From positions 1 to 29,109 of the IMG/VR virus record IMGVR_UViG_3300015366_000308: DNA of 29,109 bases; one strand, 5' to 3'. The stretch is from a virus. This document shows, piece after piece, positions 1 to 7,675 of the stretch. Position numbers and translations under genes: made by a program. The notes below the pieces were generated by a model. It worked only from the letters and a program-made list of their open reading frames with translations, ran no database searches and was not told where the DNA came from. The first letter of the stretch is position 1. Each line of letters opens with the position of its first letter.

Positions 1-533
1 GGCAACCGGTATTCAATTTTGTAGTAGATATCCAGCGCATCTTCGTCTTCCGGAACAAACCCTGTAGCAATCTTGATACCGCCTGCTTGTTCCAGTGCTC
101 TGATCTTCTCTTGCTCCTCCATGTACATCTGGGAGATGGCTTTCTCTCTTTTCTTTGTTTTTTGGGCTAGGGCATCGGTAGCTTTTACTGAAGGTATTTC
201 ATCGCGGGAAAGAAAGCTTCCTAATATATTTTGAACATATCTTGGTATTACTTTGATCAACTGCCAATCGATATTAATTAACGATTGGTTACCTTCTACA
301 CCCATCAGCGGCTTAAATTCCTTGTTACTGGTGGTACCCTTGGCGTATTGTTCATTTAAGTTCCACTGCTCGTATCGTTGTTGATAATACCCATTGTTGC
401 CAAAAGAAACAAAATTCCACATCTGTTCTGACACCCTCAACCCGTATTCGGGTTTTCTTTTTTCGCTAGGAACATCAAACTGCATGCTCAGTAAAGCGTC
501 AAAATCCGGTGTGGTAAATGGTCTGTTGCTCAC
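1..533 (-). CDS. Portal protein, N-terminal part (runs off left edge)
   Basis: An open frame on the minus strand starts at GTG 533-531 and continues to base 1 without a stop, giving 177 residues (MSNRPFTTPDFDALL...). An in-frame TAA at 569-567 bounds it upstream; TTG 554-552 is an alternative start, and the nearby ATG at 550 is out of frame and stops after six codons. The segment around QSLINIDWQLIKVIPRYVQN, followed by a charged helix, matches my memory of the N-terminal region of portal proteins in crAss-like and related Bacteroidota phages, where a 'fixed position, ring clamp' helix pair follows. A portal would form the dodecameric DNA gate at the capsid vertex. It lies just downstream of the lysis genes and is separated from them by a strong terminator, so it probably starts a new transcript. 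Assignment is by pattern only; the diagnostic wing and stem regions are outside the window. Confidence 0.6.
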   Translation of the reverse strand, partial: MSNRPFTTPDFDALLSMQFDVPSEKRKPEYGLRVSEQMWNFVSFGNNGYYQQRYEQWNLNEQYAKGTTSNKEFKPLMGVEGNQSLINIDWQLIKVIPRYVQNILGSFLSRDEIPSVKATDALAQKTKKREKAISQMYMEEQEKIRALEQAGGIKIATGFVPEDEDALDIYYKIEYRL

Positions 534-587
534 TTTGATATTATTTTCATACAAAATAACGAAACTTTACGGATTAGGACTTTAATA

Positions 588-623
588 AAAGAAGACCCCT
601 TAACCAACAAAGGGGTCTTCTTT
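588..623. terminator. Strong bidirectional hairpin terminator
   Basis: A perfect 14-bp stem, AAAGAAGACCCCTT (588-601) with AAGGGGTCTTCTTT (610-623), closes an 8-base loop. Read on the minus strand, the stem runs into TTCTTTTATT, so it can end the late/lysis transcript just after the endolysin gene. On the plus strand it is followed only by the T's of the stem itself. It separates the endolysin (stop at 677) from the portal start at 533. Confidence 0.85.
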
Positions 624-676
624 AAAACCATAGCTGTATAACTGCTGGATAAAAGTATACTTTTCATTTGTAACAA

Positions 677-1123
677 TCATCTTGGGTAACGTATATACTT
701 AACAGACTTTGGGTTTGTGGATATTGAATGCTCAAATGTGCCGGTCCCGTTCGAACTATTCCCGTCCTCGCTTGTGTTACCGGCTATACCAATTTTACCG
801 CCATCTTCTGTCACTATCCCTATGTGGTGAGCATGGTCATTAGCATCCACATAAACGAACAGGTCATTTTTAACTGGCTTGGCGGTGATCCAGTTATTTT
901 TCTTTGCCAAATCATATACATCCTGACATGCGCCAAGTCTTGGTATTATAGACTTCCCTTCAAAGCATATATCAAGTACCATTGTAACAAAATAGCAGCA
1001 CCATGACTCTCCTTTCAACCCGCCACACCACTTTTGGATAGCCTCTACCCTGTTTCCAGAATTCGGGCTAGCTTCCCTAACGAATAAATATTGCCTTGCT
1101 ATATCAACTGGAGAGTATTTCAT
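677..1123 (-). CDS. CHAP-domain endolysin
   Basis: This 148-residue protein is a cysteine-histidine amidohydrolase/peptidase that should cut host peptidoglycan. The active site is visible: Cys42 in GESWCCYFV, His100 in HHIGIV, and Asn116 in AGNTSEDG, followed by the NGTGTF segment typical of the CHAP amidases that end phage lysis cassettes. There is no signal peptide, so release needs a holin. I chose ATG 1123-1121 because it follows the upstream stop with one base between (TAA-T-ATG). A longer frame to 1165 would add 14 residues and overlap the spanin-like gene. The protein is a bare catalytic domain without an obvious cell-wall binding module. It is the last gene before the terminator. Confidence 0.85.
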   Translation of the reverse strand: MKYSPVDIARQYLFVREASPNSGNRVEAIQKWCGGLKGESWCCYFVTMVLDICFEGKSIIPRLGACQDVYDLAKKNNWITAKPVKNDLFVYVDANDHAHHIGIVTEDGGKIGIAGNTSEDGNSSNGTGTFEHSISTNPKSVKYIRYPR

Positions 1124-1124
1124 A

Positions 1125-1811
1125 TTAAGCCTTTTTAAATAAATTTTTAACTGATAAGATTGCACTCCACATATAACTTCTAGCTACGTGGGACAAAATA
1201 AGAATAGCGACACTTGCGATAAGAAACCACATCAGCCGGTTTATCTCTTTCTTACCGTCTGCTACGTTTGTATGTAATGTTTGGATAACGCCATCCTTTG
1301 TTGCACCTTCTTTATCTTTTAAATGAAAGCTATCCTGCCATCGCCTTGTCTCACTGGTCATGAATGACAACTTAGTGGTATCCGGAGGGCACTTAGCTTT
1401 TATTTTATTAGCCAGGTATTGTTTCTCGCATTCGTCCCAACCTAGGTCGTACGCATCTGCAGCGGCCTGCCCACAGTTTAACTCGTTCTCGTGTGCTTTC
1501 TTTACAGAATCGATCAGTTGTTGCCGTCCAGATGTATCCTTAACAATCTTGGTCTGGTGGACTATAATTTCCTTTCCAGGGGACAGTATGATCTTGGTAG
1601 CGGTATCTATAGGATGACCTTGCAGATAAGCATTAACAACTGGTATTTGAAGGGGGGCTTTTGCATTTACCCTATCCACAGATTTCTGGTCATCCCTGGC
1701 TATTTTCTTTTCCGTATTGCATGCACAAAGTAATGCGATTACTAACGCTGATAGCAATGTAAAAAGTATGATCTTTTGCCATGGTGGAGACACGTCCTTC
1801 CATGTTTTCAT
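1125..1811 (-). CDS. Candidate unimolecular spanin (lipoprotein plus C-terminal TM)
   Basis: This 228-residue protein has a hydrophobic N-terminus (residues 14-30) ending in LLCAC, which can be read as a lipobox with Cys31 as the lipidated residue (Leu at -3, Ala at -1; Cys at -2 is unusual). A long hydrophilic, Cys-containing middle follows, then a second membrane segment at about 194-210 (MWFLIASVAILILSHVA) and a basic tail. A lipidated N-terminus plus an inner-membrane C-terminus is the topology of unimolecular spanins such as T1 gp11, which bridge the two membranes and fuse them in the last step of lysis. It sits between holin-like genes and the endolysin, as expected. It is longer than T1 gp11 (about 130 residues, from memory). 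An alternative reading is a two-TM holin accessory protein. Confidence 0.6.
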   Translation of the reverse strand: MKTWKDVSPPWQKIILFTLLSALVIALLCACNTEKKIARDDQKSVDRVNAKAPLQIPVVNAYLQGHPIDTATKIILSPGKEIIVHQTKIVKDTSGRQQLIDSVKKAHENELNCGQAAADAYDLGWDECEKQYLANKIKAKCPPDTTKLSFMTSETRRWQDSFHLKDKEGATKDGVIQTLHTNVADGKKEINRLMWFLIASVAILILSHVARSYMWSAILSVKNLFKKA

Positions 1812-1816
1812 AGGTA

Positions 1817-2050
1817 TTATTTTGTGTTACCGTCAGCAGCCTGGGAATCTGTTTTTTTAGTAGCGTTAGGTGCCTTCCCAGTAAGGTACCCAATCACTCC
1901 AACAGATACAGCGGCCAATACACCGCAGATGGCTTGCACCGATGCTGGTATATGTAAACCGCTAGATGCCGCTGTTAAAATGCTGCCTGATACCGCTGCC
2001 GCCACACCAAATATGGTCGTGAGCGTGTCTTTAATGTTTGAAGTATCCAT
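1817..2050 (-). CDS. Two-TM holin candidate
   Basis: This 77-residue protein has two hydrophobic helices, about residues 12-32 (TIFGVAAAVSGSILTAASSG) and 38-58 (VQAICGVLAAVSVGVIGYL). They are separated by a short turn containing HIPAS and followed by a polar, basic C-terminal tail (about 60-77). Small size, two TM segments, a charged tail and a place just before the spanin-like and endolysin genes fit a class II holin, which forms lesions in the inner membrane and sets lysis timing. ATG 2050 follows an A-rich leader (AAATAAAACACATATAA) with no Shine-Dalgarno. Holins are too diverse for a firmer family call. Confidence 0.65.
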   Translation of the reverse strand: MDTSNIKDTLTTIFGVAAAVSGSILTAASSGLHIPASVQAICGVLAAVSVGVIGYLTGKAPNATKKTDSQAADGNTK

Positions 2051-2061
2051 TTATATGTGTT

Positions 2062-2361
2062 TTATTTGTGTGAATTATATGACCAAACAATTGAAATTAC
2101 TGTGTTCAAAAAGCCTACCATCCCGGCATATAGTGCCCATCTTTTTTCACGCTGGTCTCTGGCAATAAGGCGGTCTTTTTCGCTTCTGATATATTTATCA
2201 GTTTCTTCTGCTTTCCCCTCTAGCTTCTTAACCCTATGAACAAATCCATCTTCGTTATACTCCGTTCCTATCAATGCATCTTTTATCATAGTTAAGTCCT
2301 GCCTCATCTGAGAGAAATCATCTTGAAGATTTTTAACCACCTGTTCCATGTTGAATTCCAT
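2062..2361 (-). CDS. Coiled-coil, single-TM lysis-region protein (XhlA-like layout)
   Basis: This 99-residue protein has a long charged, heptad-rich N-terminal part (about residues 1-70, e.g. MRQDLTMIKDALIGTEYN and VKKLEGKAEETDKYIR). It ends with one membrane helix near the C-terminus (about 76-95, WALYAGMVGFLNTVISIVW). That layout is like the XhlA/hemolysin-type membrane proteins that accompany holins in some phages, but I see no sequence signature that proves homology. Its position immediately upstream of the two-TM protein suggests a holin partner or antiholin. ATG 2361 is the first start; Met5 is an alternative. Confidence 0.5.
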   Translation of the reverse strand: MEFNMEQVVKNLQDDFSQMRQDLTMIKDALIGTEYNEDGFVHRVKKLEGKAEETDKYIRSEKDRLIARDQREKRWALYAGMVGFLNTVISIVWSYNSHK

Positions 2362-2407
2362 TGCTTATTAAATTTTACGAAGGTAATAGTGCTTGGTTTG
2401 GGTTATA

Positions 2408-2435
2408 CACCGAAAAATTACTGAAAATTTCGGTG
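2408..2435. repeat. 8-bp inverted repeat between fibre and lysis genes
   Basis: CACCGAAA (2408-2415) and TTTCGGTG (2428-2435) form an 8-bp stem around a 12-base A/T-rich loop. On the plus strand it is followed by a T-rich stretch; on the minus (transcribed) strand there is no T-run. A real terminator for the late transcript is therefore doubtful, and an mRNA processing or protein-binding site is equally possible. The rest of 2362-2466 shows no gene or other clear signal. Confidence 0.35.
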
Positions 2436-2466
2436 ATTTTACATTTTGTTAATTTGATTTTATTAC

Positions 2467-2571
2467 CTATTTATCTGCATAAATCTTAATAAGAGAAGCT
2501 ATCACATATAAGAAGGCAGTTACTATAATAAAAGCTACCACAATGATCATTACCTTTTGATACCTGGTCAC
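2467..2571 (-). CDS. 34-residue single-TM peptide, translationally coupled to the fibre gene
   Basis: A short frame starts with GTG at 2571, overlapping the fibre stop by four bases (GTGA), and ends at TAG 2469-2467. It encodes a 34-residue peptide: a basic start (MTRYQKV), about 20 hydrophobic residues (IIVVAFIIVTAFLYVIASLI) and a KIYADK tail. ATG 2550 inside the frame would give 27 residues. The 4-base overlap, the clean N-in-basic membrane helix and the location at the head of the lysis cassette support a real small membrane protein, perhaps a holin or holin regulator. Against it, the frame is short and the start is GTG. Function is unknown. Confidence 0.5.
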   Translation of the reverse strand: MTRYQKVMIIVVAFIIVTAFLYVIASLIKIYADK

Positions 2572-5500
2572 TTATTTTCTAATTTAATAATTCTTTGTAA
2601 TAATGCTTTATTCATGGCTTTCAATTCATCCATTTTTTTTTGTTGTTTCTGAACTATGTCAACTAATACGGGTATCATGTCAATTTCATTGTAACCCATT
2701 TTACCTGTGGATGGTGTAGTGAATGTACTGTTAGGTAATACCTCTTTTACTTCTTGTGCAATAAATCCTATCTGATTCCCTGTCCCGTAATTCTGCCACC
2801 CTTTTTTATAAGTGAATGATACAGGTCGCAACTTCATAAAATCGTTAGTGCTAAATGAAAGTGGTTTAATATTTTCTTTTACACTTCTATCTGATACAGG
2901 GGCAGATAATACCCCACTAGCATCGGCTAATACAGCCCTACTTCCGCTACCCGCTAAACTAGAAAATGTTGCAGTACCTGTTGATGATAATATAAGGGGG
3001 TAAGCCCCTAAAGCATAATCATAAAAAGCAAATGAATTACCGCCTGTGGTACTTCTAATTAATGCTTTATTAGTCCCATTCTCTGTAAATAATATATCTC
3101 CCTCCCTTGTTCCAGAAGTATTTGTATGATTAATTACTAGCTGTCCATTAGTTGATGTGGTGAATGTTCCTGTATTTGCTGATAATGCCCCTGATGAATT
3201 AATACTACTCAATATCCCCACACTTGTAATGTTTGGTTGTGCTGCTGTTGATAAAGTACCGCCTAATGTAGTAGCGTTGATTATATTACCTGTGATTATA
3301 CCATTGAATAATGATGTGTCATGCGCTCCCTTTTGATTTATAGCGTATAGGTTTTGAAACTTACTTTGGATACTTGAACTATCTCTAAAATTATCTATTA
3401 CTATACCTCCGTATGTTGTTGTCTTACCTGTTACTGTCGTACCGCCTACTGTTTGGTTTGGTGTTTTTACATGAACTCCTGCTGCGTTTGCTATGTTACC
3501 TGTATTAGCAAATAAGCCCCATGCTGTTGCTGAACTAACTGGAACCGAACCACCTATATTCCCTGCGTTATTATAGTAAGTAATACCTGCGTTAGCTGTG
3601 TAAATACCGTTGTAATATGGGTTGTATGTAGCTGCTGAATTAACCGATAGTGAACCGTAGTTACCTGCATACAAAAGTTGGGTATTATCATCTGCTGTTA
3701 CCCCCCATAAATTCAATTCACCATTCTGCCCAAATTTGCTTGAATTGTTTATTTTTTTGGTGTTAGTAAATAACATTGAGAATGTGCTATCCGTTATGGT
3801 TGTGTTTTCAGTAAGCAACCCTCCTAATTTTACCTTTTTACTTGATTTGGTTAGACCATTGTAAGCATCGTTTAAATAAGGAGATAGCATTGTTAGTGTG
3901 TCGCTTATTTTAAGTCTGTTACTTAGCATCGAAGCCGTATCGGATAGATTTAATTTAGGCAATAAAGATGCTGTAACATTTGCTTTTGTAGATAATACAG
4001 TTGTATCTGCATTAACAGAACCACTTCCCGTAATAGTAGTAAAACTCATTCCTATTCCTGCTGCAACACTTGTTACAGTACCACTTCCAAATGTTTGTGC
4101 AATCTTTTTTAATTCTCCATTAACCACAGTAACAACACTATCTGAACTACTGCCATTTGACATATTTCTCAAATAAGATTTACCAGATATATCCAATGCA
4201 CCAAGTGTCTGTATTCTTCCCCCATTCGGATTTGTACTATATAACAGAAAGTTTCTATCAGTAGGAACGGATGCGAAGTGTGTTGTGTCCTCATAAACAG
4301 TAGCGAAGAAATTAGTAATTACGGCATCAGTCATATTATGCGTTCCCGAATATAAACCTGTTAATCTTCCTATATAAACAGGTGTACCAAGTGTTGACGG
4401 GGCAAACTGAAACCCGTTATAGTGTTCGTGAGGCGAACCCGAACCGCCATGATAGTAAAATCTCAATGCAGCGTCATAGCTTGCGTAAGGCGCATTTGGT
4501 ACATCAAATTGCGATGCATCACTAAATGCGTGTGCCGAATTTGACGGAAAATTTGATACGTTTAGTAACCTTGAAACCTGAACGGCTGTATTGGTTGAAT
4601 AATAACCCGATGAACCGATATATATTCTGCCACTATCGGGCATGAACGTAGTATCTGTAAATCTTTGGTTTCCTCTGTATGAATAGAAAGAATAATTATA
4701 TCTACCGCCATATACCGAAGAATAAATACCATAATTTGTTCCCGTAGTAGTACCTCCCACCCCTAATGATATACCTCTATTTTCAGAAGTAGTTGGGTTT
4801 ATATTCAAATCAAATCCCCTTGAATATCCCGTACTTCCACCGCTTGCGTTTATTAAAGTTGCATCTGATAAAGAAGCTGAAGCAAAAGCAAGTTTACCAC
4901 CTATTACACCGTTGCCGCTAATGTTGAAGTCTGCTGTTTGTTGAGAATTACCATTTACTATATAAGAACCCGAAAGGTCGGGTAAATCTGCTGCTACCAA
5001 TGACCTAAAAGTAGGCTGTTCAGGTGAACCGCTTGTAGCTGATGCAAATACTCTATTAGCGGTTTGGGTTGCAAGTGTACCTACTATTGTTCCTGAACTT
5101 GTAATAGGAGAACTTGATACTGTTATAAAGGATGGTAAAGAAAGCCCTACGGATGTTACTGTACCTGCACCCTTAGTATTTATTAATGCTCTTAAAACAG
5201 ATATACTATCTTTTGAACGGTTAGCCAACCATCCCCTTGCAAGCATATTAGCTGTATCTGAAATAAGCAAGTGATTACTCATCATAAATGCAGTATCACT
5301 TTTCCTTAAATAAGGTAATAACATTGATGAAGTATCAGTATATTTAACTACTGATGATGATAAAGGATAAGAAGAAGCAGCTATCTTTTTCACTACACCA
5401 CCACTTGTTACCAATAAGGAGTCTGTTCCTGCCGACCCAAAAGGTAATGAACCGAAATAAACATTACCCGTTTCAGTCCATAAAGCATAGTTATTTGCAG

Positions 5501-6530
5501 AAGAATTTTCTGCACGTAAATAAGCACCATAATTTACCCCTGTTGCAGCACCAACTGATGCCCCTATATAAGCATAATTAGCGTCTGAACTTGTGCCTGA
5601 TATTTGCACATCTACACCTCTACCTAATGTACCACTAACACTATTCATATTTAACCCAGTAGTTGGAATAATAGTAGCACCACCTAAAGCCATAGTATTA
5701 CCTGCTAATATAGTCCCACTTGAATATAAAGTAGCAGATGATATTCCACCGCTTGCTGATACTGATGTTGGTGTAATAGCCCCTAAACTTAATGTAAGAT
5801 TTGGGGTTGATGTTGGGTTAGTTACTATACCTGAAATACCGTTTGCATTAGTAAATCCAAATGAACTTACTCCGCTTGTCGCTGCGGTTATATTGGCTTG
5901 CAAACTATCCCTTACTTTATTTAAAGAACCACCCGTAACTAATTCTGCTACTGCCCTACCTGTATCTGCTGATACAGTAATATTAGGGTAAGTACCTGAC
6001 TTAACTATTGGTGCATTTACTGATAAATTAAATTGTGCAGGTACATTACCTGTCTTTGCATAACCACTTAGCATTGCTGCCGTGTCTGTGTAATTAACCT
6101 TACGCATAGCAACGCTATCAACATGAAGTCTTGTTGATAATACAAGCGTATCAGCTTTTACCTGACCAGACGATGTTATGGTTGAGAAGTTCATGCCAGT
6201 TCCTGCTATAACAGCTGTAACCGTACCTGTGCCTGGGGAATAACTTCCGCTTACGATCACAACCTTATCCCATCTCTTCCCGGTAGCCTTCCCGTTAAAT
6301 ACCCAGAAGGCAGAGTCAACGCCTGGATTCTGCCAGTAAACCCAAGATCCTGTATACTTTGGACTCCAAGATGTATCTCTTTTAGCAGCGATTCCAGCAC
6401 TATCGGTAAGTAGGTACCCATACTCAGCAAAGCCAGACGGTGATTTAGGAGATGCCGCTCCTGCCGGCACCTGAGATTTTGCCAAAAAGGAAATGCAGAT
6501 GCACGTAAGGATCAGTAAAAACTTTTTCAT
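2568..6530 (-). CDS. Tail fibre with signal-peptide-like N-terminus and S74 self-cleaving chaperone
   Basis: This 1320-residue protein is probably the host-recognition fibre. The last 108 residues are a Peptidase S74 intramolecular chaperone (endosialidase type). SDRSVKENIK starts at Ser1213, with Lys1218 five residues later as in the Ser-Lys self-cleavage dyad, then GFIAQEVKEVLP and a C-terminal coiled coil. The body is Gly/Ser/Thr-rich with repeated segments: GTVTSV blocks and at least six copies of an '(S/T)DTxxM' element (e.g. SDTASMLSNRLKISDTLTML). The N-terminus, MKKFLLILTCICISFLAKSQ, reads as a Sec signal peptide with likely cleavage at AKS/Q, which is unexpected for a virion protein. 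Hand counts show about 47% G+C in 6241-6420 but about 34% in sampled body lines (3241, 5341, 5641), a shift near 6060. The start overlaps the upstream stop by four bases (ATGA). Confidence 0.85.
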   Translation of the reverse strand: MKKFLLILTCICISFLAKSQVPAGAASPKSPSGFAEYGYLLTDSAGIAAKRDTSWSPKYTGSWVYWQNPGVDSAFWVFNGKATGKRWDKVVIVSGSYSPGTGTVTAVIAGTGMNFSTITSSGQVKADTLVLSTRLHVDSVAMRKVNYTDTAAMLSGYAKTGNVPAQFNLSVNAPIVKSGTYPNITVSADTGRAVAELVTGGSLNKVRDSLQANITAATSGVSSFGFTNANGISGIVTNPTSTPNLTLSLGAITPTSVSASGGISSATLYSSGTILAGNTMALGGATIIPTTGLNMNSVSGTLGRGVDVQISGTSSDANYAYIGASVGAATGVNYGAYLRAENSSANNYALWTETGNVYFGSLPFGSAGTDSLLVTSGGVVKKIAASSYPLSSSVVKYTDTSSMLLPYLRKSDTAFMMSNHLLISDTANMLARGWLANRSKDSISVLRALINTKGAGTVTSVGLSLPSFITVSSSPITSSGTIVGTLATQTANRVFASATSGSPEQPTFRSLVAADLPDLSGSYIVNGNSQQTADFNISGNGVIGGKLAFASASLSDATLINASGGSTGYSRGFDLNINPTTSENRGISLGVGGTTTGTNYGIYSSVYGGRYNYSFYSYRGNQRFTDTTFMPDSGRIYIGSSGYYSTNTAVQVSRLLNVSNFPSNSAHAFSDASQFDVPNAPYASYDAALRFYYHGGSGSPHEHYNGFQFAPSTLGTPVYIGRLTGLYSGTHNMTDAVITNFFATVYEDTTHFASVPTDRNFLLYSTNPNGGRIQTLGALDISGKSYLRNMSNGSSSDSVVTVVNGELKKIAQTFGSGTVTSVAAGIGMSFTTITGSGSVNADTTVLSTKANVTASLLPKLNLSDTASMLSNRLKISDTLTMLSPYLNDAYNGLTKSSKKVKLGGLLTENTTITDSTFSMLFTNTKKINNSSKFGQNGELNLWGVTADDNTQLLYAGNYGSLSVNSAATYNPYYNGIYTANAGITYYNNAGNIGGSVPVSSATAWGLFANTGNIANAAGVHVKTPNQTVGGTTVTGKTTTYGGIVIDNFRDSSSIQSKFQNLYAINQKGAHDTSLFNGIITGNIINATTLGGTLSTAAQPNITSVGILSSINSSGALSANTGTFTTSTNGQLVINHTNTSGTREGDILFTENGTNKALIRSTTGGNSFAFYDYALGAYPLILSSTGTATFSSLAGSGSRAVLADASGVLSAPVSDRSVKENIKPLSFSTNDFMKLRPVSFTYKKGWQNYGTGNQIGFIAQEVKEVLPNSTFTTPSTGKMGYNEIDMIPVLVDIVQKQQKKMDELKAMNKALLQRIIKLENK

Positions 6531-7126
6531 GATAAAATGACTAGGTAATTAAATGCTATGATGTAAAGTTGTGAATTTTGCACAGCCTCGGTGAATGTAA
6601 TGGTGACTAAACCAGATACGGTATCGTATATGGCACTATAGCTTACGTACCCAGGCTTATCCTGAGGAAGAATAGCCTGATCTCGGCTAACGGTAACACT
6701 CTGGTTACTCCATACCCTGTTCTTACCAATGTTAATGGTGAACGATGTGTCTCCTGCGGCTATAGGAGCACCGACATCCCCAACAACGAAATCGCTTTGA
6801 TAGTTGACAAAGGACGATACGTTCGTACCGGGGTTCACCACAATAACGCCTGTCTGGCCACTTACAATCTCAACTGCTCTCGGGATATATTCGCCACAAA
6901 GAGAATATGCATATAACGCAATCTGGCTAAGTGCTGCAGATCCTGGAAGAACAGCAGCAGCAAAGTCAATCATGTCTGAGTAAAAATTAAGCAGGAACAC
7001 AGTGCGAATATCAGCCTCACCCGGGCCATCAGAAAGCATAGCCTTCACCTTATTATCGGCACCGGATAAACCTCCGCTGATCTTGGCTAGTTCGCCCGAC
7101 AGAGTTATGGTAGTTGATGGTATCAT
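6527..7126 (-). CDS. Unknown tail-end structural protein, 199 residues
   Basis: I do not recognise this family. The protein opens with MIPSTTITLSGELAKISGG, has a helical, Ala-rich stretch (about 45-85), and ends in a Thr/Ser/Val-rich half that looks all-beta (about 95-199). Its stop overlaps the fibre start by four bases (ATGA), and its own start overlaps the stop of the preceding small protein the same way. The three genes are therefore coupled and likely made together. A fibre-attachment or baseplate-type role is an inference from position only. Confidence 0.5.
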   Translation of the reverse strand: MIPSTTITLSGELAKISGGLSGADNKVKAMLSDGPGEADIRTVFLLNFYSDMIDFAAAVLPGSAALSQIALYAYSLCGEYIPRAVEIVSGQTGVIVVNPGTNVSSFVNYQSDFVVGDVGAPIAAGDTSFTINIGKNRVWSNQSVTVSRDQAILPQDKPGYVSYSAIYDTVSGLVTITFTEAVQNSQLYIIAFNYLVILS

Positions 7127-7632
7127 CCGAAAAAGGTTGTTTTATTTTGGTACAGGTAGTAAATATCATCCAGAAAGGTTTGGGCAAGCTGTTGTTGGGA
7201 GTAGCTACCCATATTAACCGCATTCTTCAGGTCAGTCCAGAATCTAGACATAGCGTCCTGATATCCAACTTGGTTAACGATAGATGGGTTGGCTGCAATA
7301 TTCTGTGCGATTGCCACGCCAAACAAGTATGATAAAACAGTGAGCACTGCTATGCCTGTCTTCGTGTATACACTACCAGTAACAGGAGCGCTGGAAACTA
7401 GTTTTAATTCTATTCTAAGTGATAAATCCCATGGGGTAACTGCAAATGGGTATGTATCTCCATCAGTAAATGGCCACAACCCTGGCCCTAGGTTGTTCCC
7501 ATAAACATCGTAAATATTCAATGTTCTGGAAACAAATGTATTGTGCGGCTCAGAAGTATAATCGCTTGTATCGGTAACATAACCAGTTGTGCCGGTTGCT
7601 GATTGAGATACAGAGTAGTTTGCAGTGAACAT
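7123..7632 (-). CDS. Unknown tail-end structural protein, 169 residues
   Basis: I do not recognise this family. I chose ATG 7632-7630 (MFTANYSVSQSATG), preceded by an A-rich leader (CTCTACTAAA), over the TTG at 7650. The first half is polar and beta-like (YDVYGNNLGPGLWPFTDGDT). A hydrophobic helix follows at about 100-118 (IAVLTVLSYLFGVAIAQNIA), then an amphipathic helical tail. The helix may be membrane-active or a buried packing helix. Its stop overlaps the start of the 199-residue protein by four bases, linking it to the fibre operon. Confidence 0.5.
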   Translation of the reverse strand: MFTANYSVSQSATGTTGYVTDTSDYTSEPHNTFVSRTLNIYDVYGNNLGPGLWPFTDGDTYPFAVTPWDLSLRIELKLVSSAPVTGSVYTKTGIAVLTVLSYLFGVAIAQNIAANPSIVNQVGYQDAMSRFWTDLKNAVNMGSYSQQQLAQTFLDDIYYLYQNKTTFFG

Positions 7633-7675
7633 TTTAGTAGAGTTTACCAAAAATACCTATTTTATCGGAAAATGT

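Noticed and set aside
394-585. Plus-strand frame of 63 codons at the left end
   Set aside because: It lies opposite the portal-like frame, has no recognisable features and runs towards the terminator.
2408-2435. Terminator for the fibre transcript
   Set aside because: The T-rich tract is on the wrong side for the minus-strand transcript; kept only as an inverted repeat.
3898-5991. Several plus-strand frames inside the fibre gene
   Set aside because: They are antisense shadows of a repetitive, low-complexity gene and have no independent coding features.
2568-6530. Variable repeat of a diversity-generating retroelement in the fibre
   Set aside because: No reverse transcriptase, template repeat or C-type lectin-like end is visible; the C-terminus is an S74 chaperone.
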